Origin: Clostridiales bacterium
Lineage (GTDB): Bacteria > Bacillota > Clostridia > Christensenellales > Aristaeellaceae
Length of the DNA stretch: 34,862 nt
Direction of reading: 5' to 3'
Assembly (NCBI GenBank): GCA_004557905.1
Contig: SFFH01000024.1
Location: 1 to 34,862 of the forward strand
The translations under genes were made by a program, and so were the position numbers. This document shows, piece after piece, positions 15,769-23,592 of the stretch. The number at the start of each line of letters is the position of its first letter. Position 1 is the first letter of the stretch. The notes under the pieces are model-generated. The model searched no databases and was not told the origin of the DNA. It saw only the letters and a list, made by a program, of their open reading frames with translations.

Positions 15769-15800
15769 CAGGGCTGCAAAGCGATCGCTTTGCAGCCCTG
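15769..15800. terminator. 32-bp perfect palindrome between convergent genes, likely terminator
   Basis: The arms CAGGGCTGCAAAGCGA/TCGCTTTGCAGCCCTG are perfectly self-complementary with no spacer. On the plus strand it is followed by TCTGATTTTG, so it could terminate murC transcription. The minus side lacks a clear U-run. Confidence 0.6.
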
Positions 15801-15810
15801 TCTGATTTTG

Positions 15811-16323
15811 TCAGCCGACCTCAGCGGTCTCATTGCCCGCCGCGTCATCCGCGTCCATGACGTCCATGGAGGCGAGCATCGCCTGCACGGTCGCCTCGAT
15901 CTGCGCGTCGCCCAGCGCCTCGGGGAACACCGCCTCAAACACCAGCACCGCGCCTTCCGTCTTCACCAGCACAATCGTCACGTCAAGCGCCGCCTGTCCT
16001 TCCGCCTGATAGGCAAAGCGCAGGCCCTCCGCCGCGCAGCCGCCGATGGCATTCACGCCCAGCTCGCGCACATCCGTGCAGCCCGCCCACTCGCTGGCGA
16101 TCAGGTCGCCCAGCGTCATTTCGAAGGACGCGTAGCGCAGCAGCTGCACGGTCGCGCCGCCGCTGAGCTGATAGGTCTGGATAAAGTCGCCGTCGTCAAA
16201 CTCGACGTTCTCCACCATCTGCGCGTCCTGCGGCAGCTGGACCATCAGGACGGACCCCGACGCCAACGCAAGCGCCGGCAGCATGCACAAAGCCAGCAGC
16301 AGCGCAAGAAAACACTTTTTCAT
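15811..16323 (-). CDS. small secreted protein of unknown function
   Basis: A 170-residue exported protein. MKKCFLALLLALCMLPALALASG is a typical type I signal peptide with cleavage near ALA-SG. The mature part is acidic, with no domain I recognise. Segments such as VQLLRYASFEMTLGDLIASE and QAALDVTIVLVKTEGAVLVFEAVFPE suggest a compact beta/alpha fold. The ATG at 16323 follows CAAGGAGGAATGTGAA. It is a single-gene unit with its own strong promoter. Confidence 0.85.
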   Translation of the reverse strand: MKKCFLALLLALCMLPALALASGSVLMVQLPQDAQMVENVEFDDGDFIQTYQLSGGATVQLLRYASFEMTLGDLIASEWAGCTDVRELGVNAIGGCAAEGLRFAYQAEGQAALDVTIVLVKTEGAVLVFEAVFPEALGDAQIEATVQAMLASMDVMDADDAAGNETAEVG

Positions 16324-16349
16324 GTTCACATTCCTCCTTGAGCCCATCC

Positions 16350-16378
16350 ATTATACCATTCCTGCGTGCATCCGTCAA
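16350..16378 (-). promoter_or_regulatory. promoter of the small secreted protein
   Basis: TTGACG (16373-16378 on the complement), a 17-bp spacer, TATAAT (16350-16355). Confidence 0.85.
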
Positions 16379-16419
16379 AGTTCTTCTTTTTTCCGCTTTC
16401 CCGCCGGCAGACGGTGTGG

Positions 16420-16425
16420 TATAAT
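16420..16425 (+). promoter_or_regulatory. extended -10 promoter of asparaginase
   Basis: TGGTATAAT, an extended -10 (TGnTATAAT). There is no good -35. The start codon is 39 bases downstream. Confidence 0.65.
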
Positions 16426-16464
16426 CACCTTGCCAAATGCCTTTTCCCGAAAGGAATTTTTGAG

Positions 16465-17466
16465 ATGAAACGCATTCTGCTCATCGCCACAGGCGGAACC
16501 ATCGCCTCCCGTCCGACGGACGGCGGCCTTGCGCCGCAGCTGTGCGCCGAAGACATCCTCTCCTGCGTGCCCGCCCTGCGCGATCTGTGCCATATCGATG
16601 CGCTGCAGCTGCTGAGCATCGATTCCACGAACATGACGCCGGACAACTGGCTGGCCATCGCCGCCTGCGTCAAGGACAACTACTTCCGCTACGACGGCTT
16701 TGTCATCACACACGGCACGGACACCATGGCCTACACCGCCAGCGCGCTCTCGTACCTCATCCAGAACAGCGCGAAGCCCATCGTGCTCACCGGCTCGCAG
16801 AAGTCCATCTACGACCCGGAGACCGACGCGCGGCGCAACCTGTTCGACGCGTTCCTCGCCGCGCAGGACGAGACGCTCTTCGGCGTGATGCTGGTGTTCG
16901 ACGGCCGGGTCATCTGCGGCACGCGCGCCCGCAAGACGCACACCAAGTCGATGAACGCCTTCTCCTCCATCGACTATCCCGATCTGGCGCTTCTGCGCGA
17001 GGGCCGCATCCTGCACTACATCCGCACGGAGCGTCCGGCGGGTCTGCCGGCCTTTTACGACCGGCTGAATCCGCGTGTATTCGTGCTGCGGCTCATTCCC
17101 GGCATGAACCCTGCCGTCCTGCGCCTGCTGCTGAACGAGTACGACGCGCTGGTCATCGAGAGCTTCGGCGTGGGCGGCCTGCCGTGCTACGAGCAGAAGG
17201 ATTTCCTCGAGGCCGTGAACGCCTGGAGCACCGCGGGCAAGCCCATCGTCATCACCACCCAGGTGCCGCACGAGGGCAGCGACATCGCGGTCTATCAGGT
17301 CGGCGCGCGCGCGGCGAACCTGCCAGGCGTCCTGCAGGCGCACACGATGACGGTCGAGTCCGTGGTCACCAAGCTGATGTGGATTCTCCCGCAGACCAGC
17401 GACCTGGAGCGCATCGCGCAGCTGTTCAACACGCCGGTCGCGCACGATCTGCTGACGTTTGAGTAA
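16465..17466 (+). CDS. ansA: L-asparaginase, type I
   Basis: A 333-residue enzyme hydrolysing asparagine to aspartate and ammonia. The first catalytic Thr is in ATGGTIASRPTDGG (near residue 12). The second motif is THGTDTMAYTASAL (near residue 83), with the conserved Thr-Asp pair, and a Lys follows in GSQKSIYDPETDARRN. There is no signal peptide, so it is cytosolic. The ATG at 16465 follows AAAGGAATTTTTGAG. It converges on an amino acid ABC transporter whose cargo could include asparagine or glutamine (inference). Confidence 0.94.
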   Translation: MKRILLIATGGTIASRPTDGGLAPQLCAEDILSCVPALRDLCHIDALQLLSIDSTNMTPDNWLAIAACVKDNYFRYDGFVITHGTDTMAYTASALSYLIQNSAKPIVLTGSQKSIYDPETDARRNLFDAFLAAQDETLFGVMLVFDGRVICGTRARKTHTKSMNAFSSIDYPDLALLREGRILHYIRTERPAGLPAFYDRLNPRVFVLRLIPGMNPAVLRLLLNEYDALVIESFGVGGLPCYEQKDFLEAVNAWSTAGKPIVITTQVPHEGSDIAVYQVGARAANLPGVLQAHTMTVESVVTKLMWILPQTSDLERIAQLFNTPVAHDLLTFE

Positions 17467-17470
17467 GGAG

Positions 17471-17548
17471 ACGATGGGCTGCCGCCCAAACCTGCCTGAG
17501 GGACATCGTCCCTCAGACTCCCTTCCTCGCTTCGCGTCGGTTTGAAGC
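17471..17548 (+). repeat. dispersed palindromic intergenic repeat, copy D
   Basis: GGGCTGCCGCCC hairpin, TGAGGGACATCGTCCCTCA, then CTTCCTCGCTTCGCG. It shares the stem arms with copy B, but the loop side reads ACATCGT instead of ATTTCAT. It lies between asparaginase and the ABC transporter terminator. Confidence 0.85.
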
Positions 17549-17591
17549 TGTCTGTATACAAGACGAAAGACTCACCCGTTTTCTTCCAAGC

Positions 17592-17628
17592 AAAAAGGAT
17601 GAATCCGTTTTTTTGGATTCATCCTTTT
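17592..17628. terminator. bidirectional terminator
   Basis: A 14-bp stem AAAAGGATGAATCC/GGATTCATCCTTTT (17593-17606 with 17615-17628), with T-rich 3' sides in both directions. It serves the ABC transporter operon (stop at 17631) and probably asparaginase. Confidence 0.93.
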
Positions 17629-17630
17629 GA

Positions 17631-18377
17631 TTACAGCACCTTATTGAGGAAGTCCTTCGTCCTCGCGTTCTGCGGGTGGGAGAAGACCTCGTCCGGCGTG
17701 CCCTCCTCCACGATATAGCCGCCGTCCATGAACAGCACGCGGTCGGCCACCTCGCGCGCAAAGCCCATCTCGTGCGTGACGATCACCATGGTCATGCCCT
17801 CGCGCGCCAGCTCCTTCATGACCTCGAGCACCTCGCCGACCATCTCCGGGTCGAGCGCGGAGGTCGGCTCGTCAAAGAGCATGATGTCCGGGTTCATCGC
17901 CAGCGCCCGCGCGATGGCCACACGCTGCTTCTGACCGCCGGAGAGCTGCGACGGATAGGCCTGGGCCTTGTCCGCCAGACCCACGCGCTCGAGCAGCTTC
18001 ACCGCGCGCGCCTGCGCGGTCTGCTTGTCGGCTTTTTTGAGATCGACCGGCGCGAGCGTCAGGTTGCGCAGCACGTTCATGTTGCCAAAGAGGTTGAAGT
18101 GCTGAAACACCATGCCCACGTTCTCGCGCACGCGGTTGATATCCGTCTTCTTGTCCGTGATGTCGCAGCCGTCCACGATCACCGTGCCGCCGGTGATGTC
18201 CTCCAGGCGGTTCATGCAGCGCAGGAAGGTCGATTTGCCGCTGCCGGACGGGCCGATGATCACGACGACCTCGCCCTCGTAGATATCGGTGGAAACGTCC
18301 TTGAGGACCTCGAGCTTGCCGAAATTTTTTTTGAGATGCGCAACGTGAATCTTCACGTTCTCCCTGTTAATGGCCAC
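17631..18377 (-). CDS. glnQ: polar amino acid ABC transporter ATP-binding protein (GlnQ/HisP type)
   Basis: A 248-residue ABC ATPase energising uptake. Walker A is GPSGSGKST near residue 35, the Q-loop is in FQHFNLF, the signature is LSGGQKQR, Walker B is LFDEPTSALDPE and the switch His is in VTHEMGFA. This is the polar amino acid subfamily. I chose the GTG at 18377 because AGGAGG lies 7 bases before it. It overlaps the permease stop by 11 bp, so translation is coupled. Gene order binding protein-permease-ATPase supports the role. Substrate is not decided by the sequence. Confidence 0.95.
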   Translation of the reverse strand: MAINRENVKIHVAHLKKNFGKLEVLKDVSTDIYEGEVVVIIGPSGSGKSTFLRCMNRLEDITGGTVIVDGCDITDKKTDINRVRENVGMVFQHFNLFGNMNVLRNLTLAPVDLKKADKQTAQARAVKLLERVGLADKAQAYPSQLSGGQKQRVAIARALAMNPDIMLFDEPTSALDPEMVGEVLEVMKELAREGMTMVIVTHEMGFAREVADRVLFMDGGYIVEEGTPDEVFSHPQNARTKDFLNKVL

Positions 18378-19038
18378 GCTTGAGCCTCCTCTCCATGCTT
18401 CTGGCAACGCGGGACAGCAGGGTGATGACCACCAGGTACATCACCGCGACGATCGTCCACGTCTGGAAGGACATGAACGTGTTGGCCACGACGTTCTTGG
18501 CCGTGTTCACCAGCTCCGGGAAGCCGATGACGGACAGGATGGACGTGTCCTTGAGCGTGATGATGAACTGATTGATGATGCTGGGGATCATCGTGCGGAT
18601 CGCCTGCGGCAGCACGACGCGCTGCATGGCGCGCCAGTACGGCATGCCCAGGCTCCGGGCCGCCTCCATCTGGCCGCGGTCGACCGACTCGATGCCCGCG
18701 CGAATGATCTCCGCCATGTACGCGCCGCAGTTGAGCGCCAGGCAGATGGTGCCCGCCTGCAGGGCCGAAAGCGTCACGCCGCCGATGCCGATGATGTTGT
18801 TCAAAAGGTACGGCATGCCAAAGTAGATGAAGTACGCCAGAACGATCATCGGCACGCCGCGGATCAGATCGACGAACAGCCGCGCCAGGATGTTGCAGGG
18901 CTTGTTTTTGATGACGCTCATCAAGCCGACGATCAGGCCGATGATGCAGGCAAAGAACAGGCCGCACAGCGCCAGCAGCAGTGTCTGCCCCATCGCAGCC
19001 AGCAGCAGATTGCCATAGGTGGTCAGAATTCTCAGCAC
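18367..19038 (-). CDS. polar amino acid ABC transporter permease
   Basis: A 223-residue inner-membrane protein of the HisM/GlnP type with about five hydrophobic segments. The family EAA loop is visible in GQMEAARSLGMPYWRAMQRVVLPQAIR (near residues 125-150). It forms the channel with the ATPase below and receives substrate from the upstream binding protein. The start is a GTG at 19038 with AAAGGGGA about 9 bases upstream; I see no in-frame ATG at a better position. It is separated from the binding protein gene by 153 bp that hold a terminator. Confidence 0.94.
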   Translation of the reverse strand: MLRILTTYGNLLLAAMGQTLLLALCGLFFACIIGLIVGLMSVIKNKPCNILARLFVDLIRGVPMIVLAYFIYFGMPYLLNNIIGIGGVTLSALQAGTICLALNCGAYMAEIIRAGIESVDRGQMEAARSLGMPYWRAMQRVVLPQAIRTMIPSIINQFIITLKDTSILSVIGFPELVNTAKNVVANTFMSFQTWTIVAVMYLVVITLLSRVARSMERRLKRGH

Positions 19039-19143
19039 GAGGTCATTCCCCTTTCGCGGGCCGGGCCCGCCGCTTTTGCGAAAACATCAACTGCAATCTC
19101 AATCCGCAGTTCTGCCAGCCGGCAGCAGCGCGGCACGAGATTG

Positions 19144-19172
19144 AAAAAGAAGGGGCACAGCGCGTGCCCCTT
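19144..19172 (-). terminator. terminator between binding protein and permease genes
   Basis: AAGGGGCAC/GTGCCCCTT stem with a 5-base loop (19150-19158 with 19164-19172), followed on minus by CTTTTTC. It probably lets the binding protein be made in excess, with partial read-through to the permease and ATPase. Confidence 0.88.
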
Positions 19173-19191
19173 CAGGCTTTTGAATGAAGCA

Positions 19192-19932
19192 TCAGTTCAG
19201 ATACTTGGCCAGAATCTCGTCGTACTTGCCGCTCGCCTTGATGTTCGCCAGACCGGCGTTAAACATGTCGACCAGCGCCTGCTTGTCGGCGTTGAAGATG
19301 GCGAAGCCGTACGGAGAGCCTTCGTTCTCGGAGCCCTCGACAATCTGCAGCGGCACGCCGTTCTCCTTGATGGTCGCCGCCATGATCGGGGTATCCTCGA
19401 AGCAGGCCGCGCACTGACCGCCGATGACCGCCTGATACATCGTCGGGGAATCCTCGAAGTAGGTGAGGGTGAAGCCGTACTCATCCTTGAGGCTCTCGGC
19501 GTAGGACGCGCCCTGGGTGCCGGTCTTGACGGCGACAGCCTTGCCCGCCAGGTCCGCGAAGGACGCAATCTTCGCGCCCGCCGCGACGGTCATGCACTGG
19601 GTCGCGTTGAAGTAGCCGTCGGAGAAGATCCAGCCGCTCTCCTTGCGCGCGTCGGTGATAGACGCACCGGCGATCATGCCGTCAGCCTGACCGGCCTGGC
19701 AGGCGGCGATGGCCGCATCCCAGCCGAGGCTGTTGAGGTCGTAGGTGAAGCCCTGATCCTCCGCGATGGCGGCCAGGATGTCCACGTCGATGCCCACGAA
19801 ATTGCCCGAGGCGTCGGTGTACTCGAAGGGCTTGAACACGGTGTCCGTCGCGATGACGAAATGCTCGGCCAGCGCGCCGACCGCGCACAGGCACAGGGTC
19901 ATGGCAACAACGGCCGCGATAAACTTCTTCAT
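19192..19932 (-). CDS. amino acid ABC transporter substrate-binding protein
   Basis: A 246-residue secreted type II binding protein (SBP_bac_3). The signal peptide MKKFIAAVVAMTLCLCAVGALA looks like signal peptidase I type (ALA-EH). It does not show a clean lipobox, which is unusual for a Gram-positive binding protein. The mature fold begins FVIATDTVFKPFEYTDASGNFVGIDVDI, the family's ligand-binding start. GASITDARK and AVKTGTQGASYA are typical inner motifs. The ATG at 19932 follows AAAGGGGGA. It is the first gene of the three-gene transporter operon, under a near-perfect promoter. Confidence 0.94.
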   Translation of the reverse strand: MKKFIAAVVAMTLCLCAVGALAEHFVIATDTVFKPFEYTDASGNFVGIDVDILAAIAEDQGFTYDLNSLGWDAAIAACQAGQADGMIAGASITDARKESGWIFSDGYFNATQCMTVAAGAKIASFADLAGKAVAVKTGTQGASYAESLKDEYGFTLTYFEDSPTMYQAVIGGQCAACFEDTPIMAATIKENGVPLQIVEGSENEGSPYGFAIFNADKQALVDMFNAGLANIKASGKYDEILAKYLN

Positions 19933-19984
19933 AACAAAGTCCCCCTTTGATCTGCCGGGATGATGCACTCCGGCGAATGAGCCC

Positions 19985-20013
19985 ATTATACGGCCATTGA
20001 ACCTCGGTGTCAA
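19985..20013 (-). promoter_or_regulatory. consensus sigma-A promoter of the ABC transporter operon
   Basis: TTGACA (20008-20013 on the complement), exactly 17 bp, TATAAT (19985-19990). It matches the consensus at all twelve positions. Confidence 0.93.
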
Positions 20014-20162
20014 GAAAAATTCATGATCGTCGTGATCAGTTTTCACTTTTCCTGTTTATTTTGTGTTTTTCCGTCCTCTTTCCGAATAAAATGAAGTTTT
20101 CTTCCGAAATAAATGCAAATTTTATGTCGGTCAGGCAGTCAATCAGTCAGTCGGAACGCGCG

Positions 20163-20189
20163 CAAAAGGCCGGGACTGATCCCGGCCTT
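20163..20189 (-). terminator. terminator at the end of the eight-gene directon
   Basis: AAGGCCGGGA/TCCCGGCCTT (20066-type stem at 20166-20175 with 20180-20189), loop of four, followed on minus by TTGCG. It lies 13 bp after the panE stop. The U-run is short, so strength is uncertain. Confidence 0.75.
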
Positions 20190-20201
20190 CCACAGGCGGC
20201 G

Positions 20202-21113
20202 TCAGTACGCCGCTTCCATCTCCTTCACCTTTTCATACAGCCAGGCGTTGACGGGGACCTCTACGCCGTGTTTACGGCCAAGGCGCACCATCGTGCCCGC
20301 AAAGAGCTCAACCTCGCTCTTCCTGTGGGCTTCGCCGTCCTGGCGCATGCTCGGCTTGCCGCCGGGCGCGAGGCTGTCCGCCAGGGCCACCCAGCCGTCA
20401 AACTCCTCCTCGCTGATGGGATAGCCTTCCAGCTTTGCCAGCTTCTGCGCCTCGCGCATCGCGCCGAGCATCACCTCGCGCGGCCTGCCCGGCTGCTGCA
20501 CGCCGCCGTAATCGCATTCAAACACCATGCACGCCTGGTTGATGCCCACGTTGAGCATCAGCTTGCCCCACTGGCGGCGCACCATATCCTCGACCGGGTT
20601 CACCTGCACGCCGTGCGCGGTCAGGTACGCCGCGACGGCCCGCACGCGCGCGGACACGGTGCCCGGCTCCCTCTCGCCCAGCACGATCAGCCCCGGATGC
20701 TCGTAGGTCAGGCGGTTGCCCTCCTTCACCGCGTCCATGCCCTGCGCCACGCTGTACAGCACGTTTTCGCCGCCAAAGCGCTCCGAGACGATCTCCTCAC
20801 TCGTCACGCCGTTGATCAGCGAGACGATGAGCGTCTTCTCGCCGACGAAGCCCGCTGCCGTCTCCATCGCGTCCCGCAGGCCGCCCGCCTTGGTCGCGAT
20901 CAGCAGCAGATCGACCGGCGCCGCGTCCTTCGGCGTCGCATACGGGAAATCGACCCGAACGCCGTTGACGAACACGCCCTCTTTCTCGTAGCGCGCTTTG
21001 CGCATCTCGTCCACGATCACGCACAGCTGCGCGCCGGAAGCAAGCAGCCGCTCCGCGTACAGCGCGCCGACCGCGCCCAGGCCGATCAGGCCGACAGTTT
21101 GGATGTCACACAT
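20202..21113 (-). CDS. panE: 2-dehydropantoate 2-reductase (ketopantoate reductase) family protein
   Basis: A 303-residue NADPH-dependent reductase family member. The Rossmann motif GLIGLGAVGALYA is near residue 8, and IATKAGG follows. The catalytic Lys is in WGKLMLNVGINQ (near residue 170), and KPSMRQDGEA lies in the C-terminal helical domain, as in ketopantoate reductases that make pantoate for coenzyme A. Paralogues with other 2-oxo acid substrates exist, and no panB or panC is nearby, so the specific substrate is less sure than the family. The ATG at 21113 follows AAGGAG and overlaps the nfo stop by 8 bp. Confidence 0.88.
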   Translation of the reverse strand: MCDIQTVGLIGLGAVGALYAERLLASGAQLCVIVDEMRKARYEKEGVFVNGVRVDFPYATPKDAAPVDLLLIATKAGGLRDAMETAAGFVGEKTLIVSLINGVTSEEIVSERFGGENVLYSVAQGMDAVKEGNRLTYEHPGLIVLGEREPGTVSARVRAVAAYLTAHGVQVNPVEDMVRRQWGKLMLNVGINQACMVFECDYGGVQQPGRPREVMLGAMREAQKLAKLEGYPISEEEFDGWVALADSLAPGGKPSMRQDGEAHRKSEVELFAGTMVRLGRKHGVEVPVNAWLYEKVKEMEAAY

Positions 21114-21963
21114 GCTCTTCTGCTCCTTCATCGCCGTGATACGCCCCGCGCAGCAGCCGAATCTCCGCCGCGTAACCGTCCAGTTCGTTGGGTGTCTCCA
21201 GATAGAACGGCAGGCCGCGCAGCGCCTCGTGATTGATGATGCGCTCCATCGCCGCAAGGCCAATGGACCCCTGTCCGATCTTCTCGTGCCTGTCCTTGCG
21301 GCTGCCCAGCGGGTTCTTGCTGTCGTTCAGGTGAATCGCCTTCAGGCGCTCAAGGCCGATGATCCTGTCAAATTCTTCGAGCACCTCATCGAGGCGATTC
21401 ACGATGTCATACCCGCCGTCATGCACATGGCAGGTATCCAGGCAGACGCCCAGCCGGTCGCCCGCCCTGCTCGCGTCCATGATCGCGCGCAGCTCCTCGA
21501 AGCTGCGGCCCACCTCGCTGCCCTTGCCCGCCATGGTTTCCAGCAGCACCGTCGTGGGCAGCTCGGGGGTGTACACCTCGTCGAGCATCCCGGCAATCAG
21601 CCGCACGCCCGCCTCCGGGCCCTGCTTCACATGGCTGCCGGGGTGGAAGTTGAGCATCGCGCCCGGGATGTACGCCAGGCGCTCGAGGTCCTCGCGCATC
21701 GTGCGGAAGGCGAAATCGCGCACCTTCGGATCCGCCGCCGCCGCGTTGAGCGTGTACGGCGCATGCGCCAGGATGGGCGCAAAGGCATGCGCCTGCATGA
21801 AGCTGACAAGCGCGTCCGCATCCTCCCGGTCAAAGGGCTTCACCGAGCCGCCGCGCGGATTGCGCGTAAAAAACTGAAACGTGTCTGCGCCGATCTCCAC
21901 CGCCTGCTTGCCCATGGCCAGATAGCCGTTTGCGCAGGAGAGATGGCAGCCGATATGGAGCAT
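21106..21963 (-). CDS. nfo: endonuclease IV (AP endonuclease)
   Basis: A 285-residue metal-dependent DNA repair nuclease cutting 5' of abasic sites. The zinc ligands appear in family motifs: HLSCANG, HAPYTLN, NFHPGSH, LLETMAGKGSEVG, CLDTCHVHDGGYD, HLNDSKNPLGSRKDRHEKIGQG, LETPNE. Length is typical. The ATG at 21963 has AAAGGAATTTGAT upstream, overlapping the end of the acyltransferase gene (1-bp gap between stop and start). It is translationally linked to panE downstream. Confidence 0.97.
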   Translation of the reverse strand: MLHIGCHLSCANGYLAMGKQAVEIGADTFQFFTRNPRGGSVKPFDREDADALVSFMQAHAFAPILAHAPYTLNAAAADPKVRDFAFRTMREDLERLAYIPGAMLNFHPGSHVKQGPEAGVRLIAGMLDEVYTPELPTTVLLETMAGKGSEVGRSFEELRAIMDASRAGDRLGVCLDTCHVHDGGYDIVNRLDEVLEEFDRIIGLERLKAIHLNDSKNPLGSRKDRHEKIGQGSIGLAAMERIINHEALRGLPFYLETPNELDGYAAEIRLLRGAYHGDEGAEEHV

Positions 21964-21964
21964 A

Positions 21965-23185
21965 TCAAATTCCTTTCTTCGCCTTTGCCTCGCGATAGGC
22001 CTGCCAGGCGCGCAGCAGCCTTCCGGCCACAGGGCGCTCAAAGCCGTAGGTGATCGCCGCCGCGACGAGCAGCGACAGGGCAAAGCATGCGATCGTGTAG
22101 CGCATCTGCCAGACGGGATCGCCCGCCCAGTTGGGGTTCTCGTATTCGCTCGGGATGACCCTATAGGTGATCAGCCAGACGGCGATTGTCTGATGCCAGA
22201 TGTAGAATTGAAGCGAGACGCCGGAGAAAAACTTCGTGATCGGGTTGCCGAGAATCCGGCGCAGCACGAGCCCCGCGTTCGCGCTTGAGACAAGGAAGCA
22301 CGCGCCCAGCAGGCCCATGGCCAGCCGGTTGTTCATCTGGCCCAGGCGGATCGCCTCGACATTCGGGCAGGACGCCTGCGCGCGCACGACCTGCCACAGC
22401 AGCGGCAGGACGCCGATGGTCAGCGCCGAGCACAGGATGCGCGAAAGCGCGCCGTGCTTCTTCTGTGCCAGAGCCGCGTGGACGCTCGCCGCCATCATGC
22501 CCAGCGCGAACGTATCCAGATACGCCGGCAGCTGGTTGAAGAACATGGACACATCCTTGAAGCTTGTGCCCACCCAGCCGCGGAAGCCCAGCGCAATGGC
22601 GACCATCGCGGCAAATGTCGTCGCCGGCAGCCTGTAAAATGCGCGTGCGAGCAGCGGGAAGATCAGATAAAACTGCATCTCGATCGCCAGCGTCCACAGC
22701 GCGCCGCCCAGGTTGGACGCATAGTACGCGTCGTAGAAGAACATGTGCGTATACGTCAGATGCGACACGAGGTCGCGCACCATGTGTGCTTTGTCAAAGT
22801 AGGCGTTGGTCGCCACCGCCACGGCGAACATGACCGCGATGGTCAGAAGATACGACGGGTGGATGCGCGCCAGCCGCCGCACATAGAAATCCATCGGACG
22901 GGCGGGTTCTCCGCCCTCGTAGCGCATGCGCGCCCACGGCAGATACAGGCAGAAGCCGCTGATGAGGATCATCATGTCGACCCACATGTAGCCCGAGCGC
23001 ACCAGCGGGTCCAGGCTGATGTCCCTGCCAAAGAGCGTCAGCCCCGGGAACAGCCAGCTCTGCTGCCAGATATGGAACCACGCGACGATCAGCACCGCCA
23101 TCGTGCGCAGCCCGTCGCAGGATTCGACGTACCTGAGGCTGGGTCTGGCTCTTGCATCGTCCAGCCATCTTTTGATTGGGTTCAT
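21965..23185 (-). CDS. acyltransferase family 3 membrane protein
   Basis: A 406-residue integral membrane O-acyltransferase-like protein (acyltransferase 3 family, as in OatA and NolL) with about ten hydrophobic segments. The N-terminal part has SCDGLRTMAVLIVAWFHIWQQS, containing the family's RxxAxxxVxxxH pattern, and DMMILISGFCLYLPW follows. Such proteins acetylate or acylate sugars, peptidoglycan or lipids; the substrate cannot be read here. No C-terminal extracellular SGNH domain is present. The ATG at 23185 follows AAAGGAACACC. It is 19 bp after the NusG_II gene and 1 bp before nfo. Confidence 0.9.
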   Translation of the reverse strand: MNPIKRWLDDARARPSLRYVESCDGLRTMAVLIVAWFHIWQQSWLFPGLTLFGRDISLDPLVRSGYMWVDMMILISGFCLYLPWARMRYEGGEPARPMDFYVRRLARIHPSYLLTIAVMFAVAVATNAYFDKAHMVRDLVSHLTYTHMFFYDAYYASNLGGALWTLAIEMQFYLIFPLLARAFYRLPATTFAAMVAIALGFRGWVGTSFKDVSMFFNQLPAYLDTFALGMMAASVHAALAQKKHGALSRILCSALTIGVLPLLWQVVRAQASCPNVEAIRLGQMNNRLAMGLLGACFLVSSANAGLVLRRILGNPITKFFSGVSLQFYIWHQTIAVWLITYRVIPSEYENPNWAGDPVWQMRYTIACFALSLLVAAAITYGFERPVAGRLLRAWQAYREAKAKKGI

Positions 23186-23204
23186 GGGTGTTCCTTTCGG
23201 GCGT

Positions 23205-23585
23205 TTACTGTATAATCACGTCCAGATCGCTGTTGTCGCCGGCCGGCGCGTCGCCCTTCAGCTGCACGACAACCTTGTGCGGCAGGCAGACGATGGTCTT
23301 CGCGCCGTTTCTCATTTTGCCCTGACGGATGCACAGGCCGTCGCGGCAGTTGGCCTCCTCCATGAAGACTGCGCCGTCCTCCACGCGGATGACGTTGAGG
23401 CTGCCGTCGTCCTGCGCGATTTCGTAGCGGTTCTCCATCGCCAGGGGCTTTCGCAGCACCTCCTCGCCGTCGACCGTCACCACGACGACCGACGCCTCAG
23501 CGCCCAGCGAAACCTGGGAGACGAGGTACAGCGCGAGTGCCGCCAGCAGCGCAAGCGCGATGATGATGATGTCCTTTTTCTTCAT
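23205..23585 (-). CDS. NusG domain II-containing protein
   Basis: A 126-residue protein with an N-terminal membrane anchor (MKKKDIIIIALALLAALALYLV) and a NusG_II-type beta domain carrying VTVDGEEVLRKPL, the cysteine pair ANCRDGLCIRQGKM and KTIVCLPHKVVVQL. This family is found in many Firmicutes, often beside membrane or flavin-linked genes, and its function is unknown to me. The start MKKKD at 23585 is 7 bp after the preceding stop. An in-frame ATG at 23618 with ACAGGAG is a possible alternative that would overlap the preceding gene. Confidence 0.88.
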   Translation of the reverse strand: MKKKDIIIIALALLAALALYLVSQVSLGAEASVVVVTVDGEEVLRKPLAMENRYEIAQDDGSLNVIRVEDGAVFMEEANCRDGLCIRQGKMRNGAKTIVCLPHKVVVQLKGDAPAGDNSDLDVIIQ

Positions 23586-23592
23586 AGCCGGG

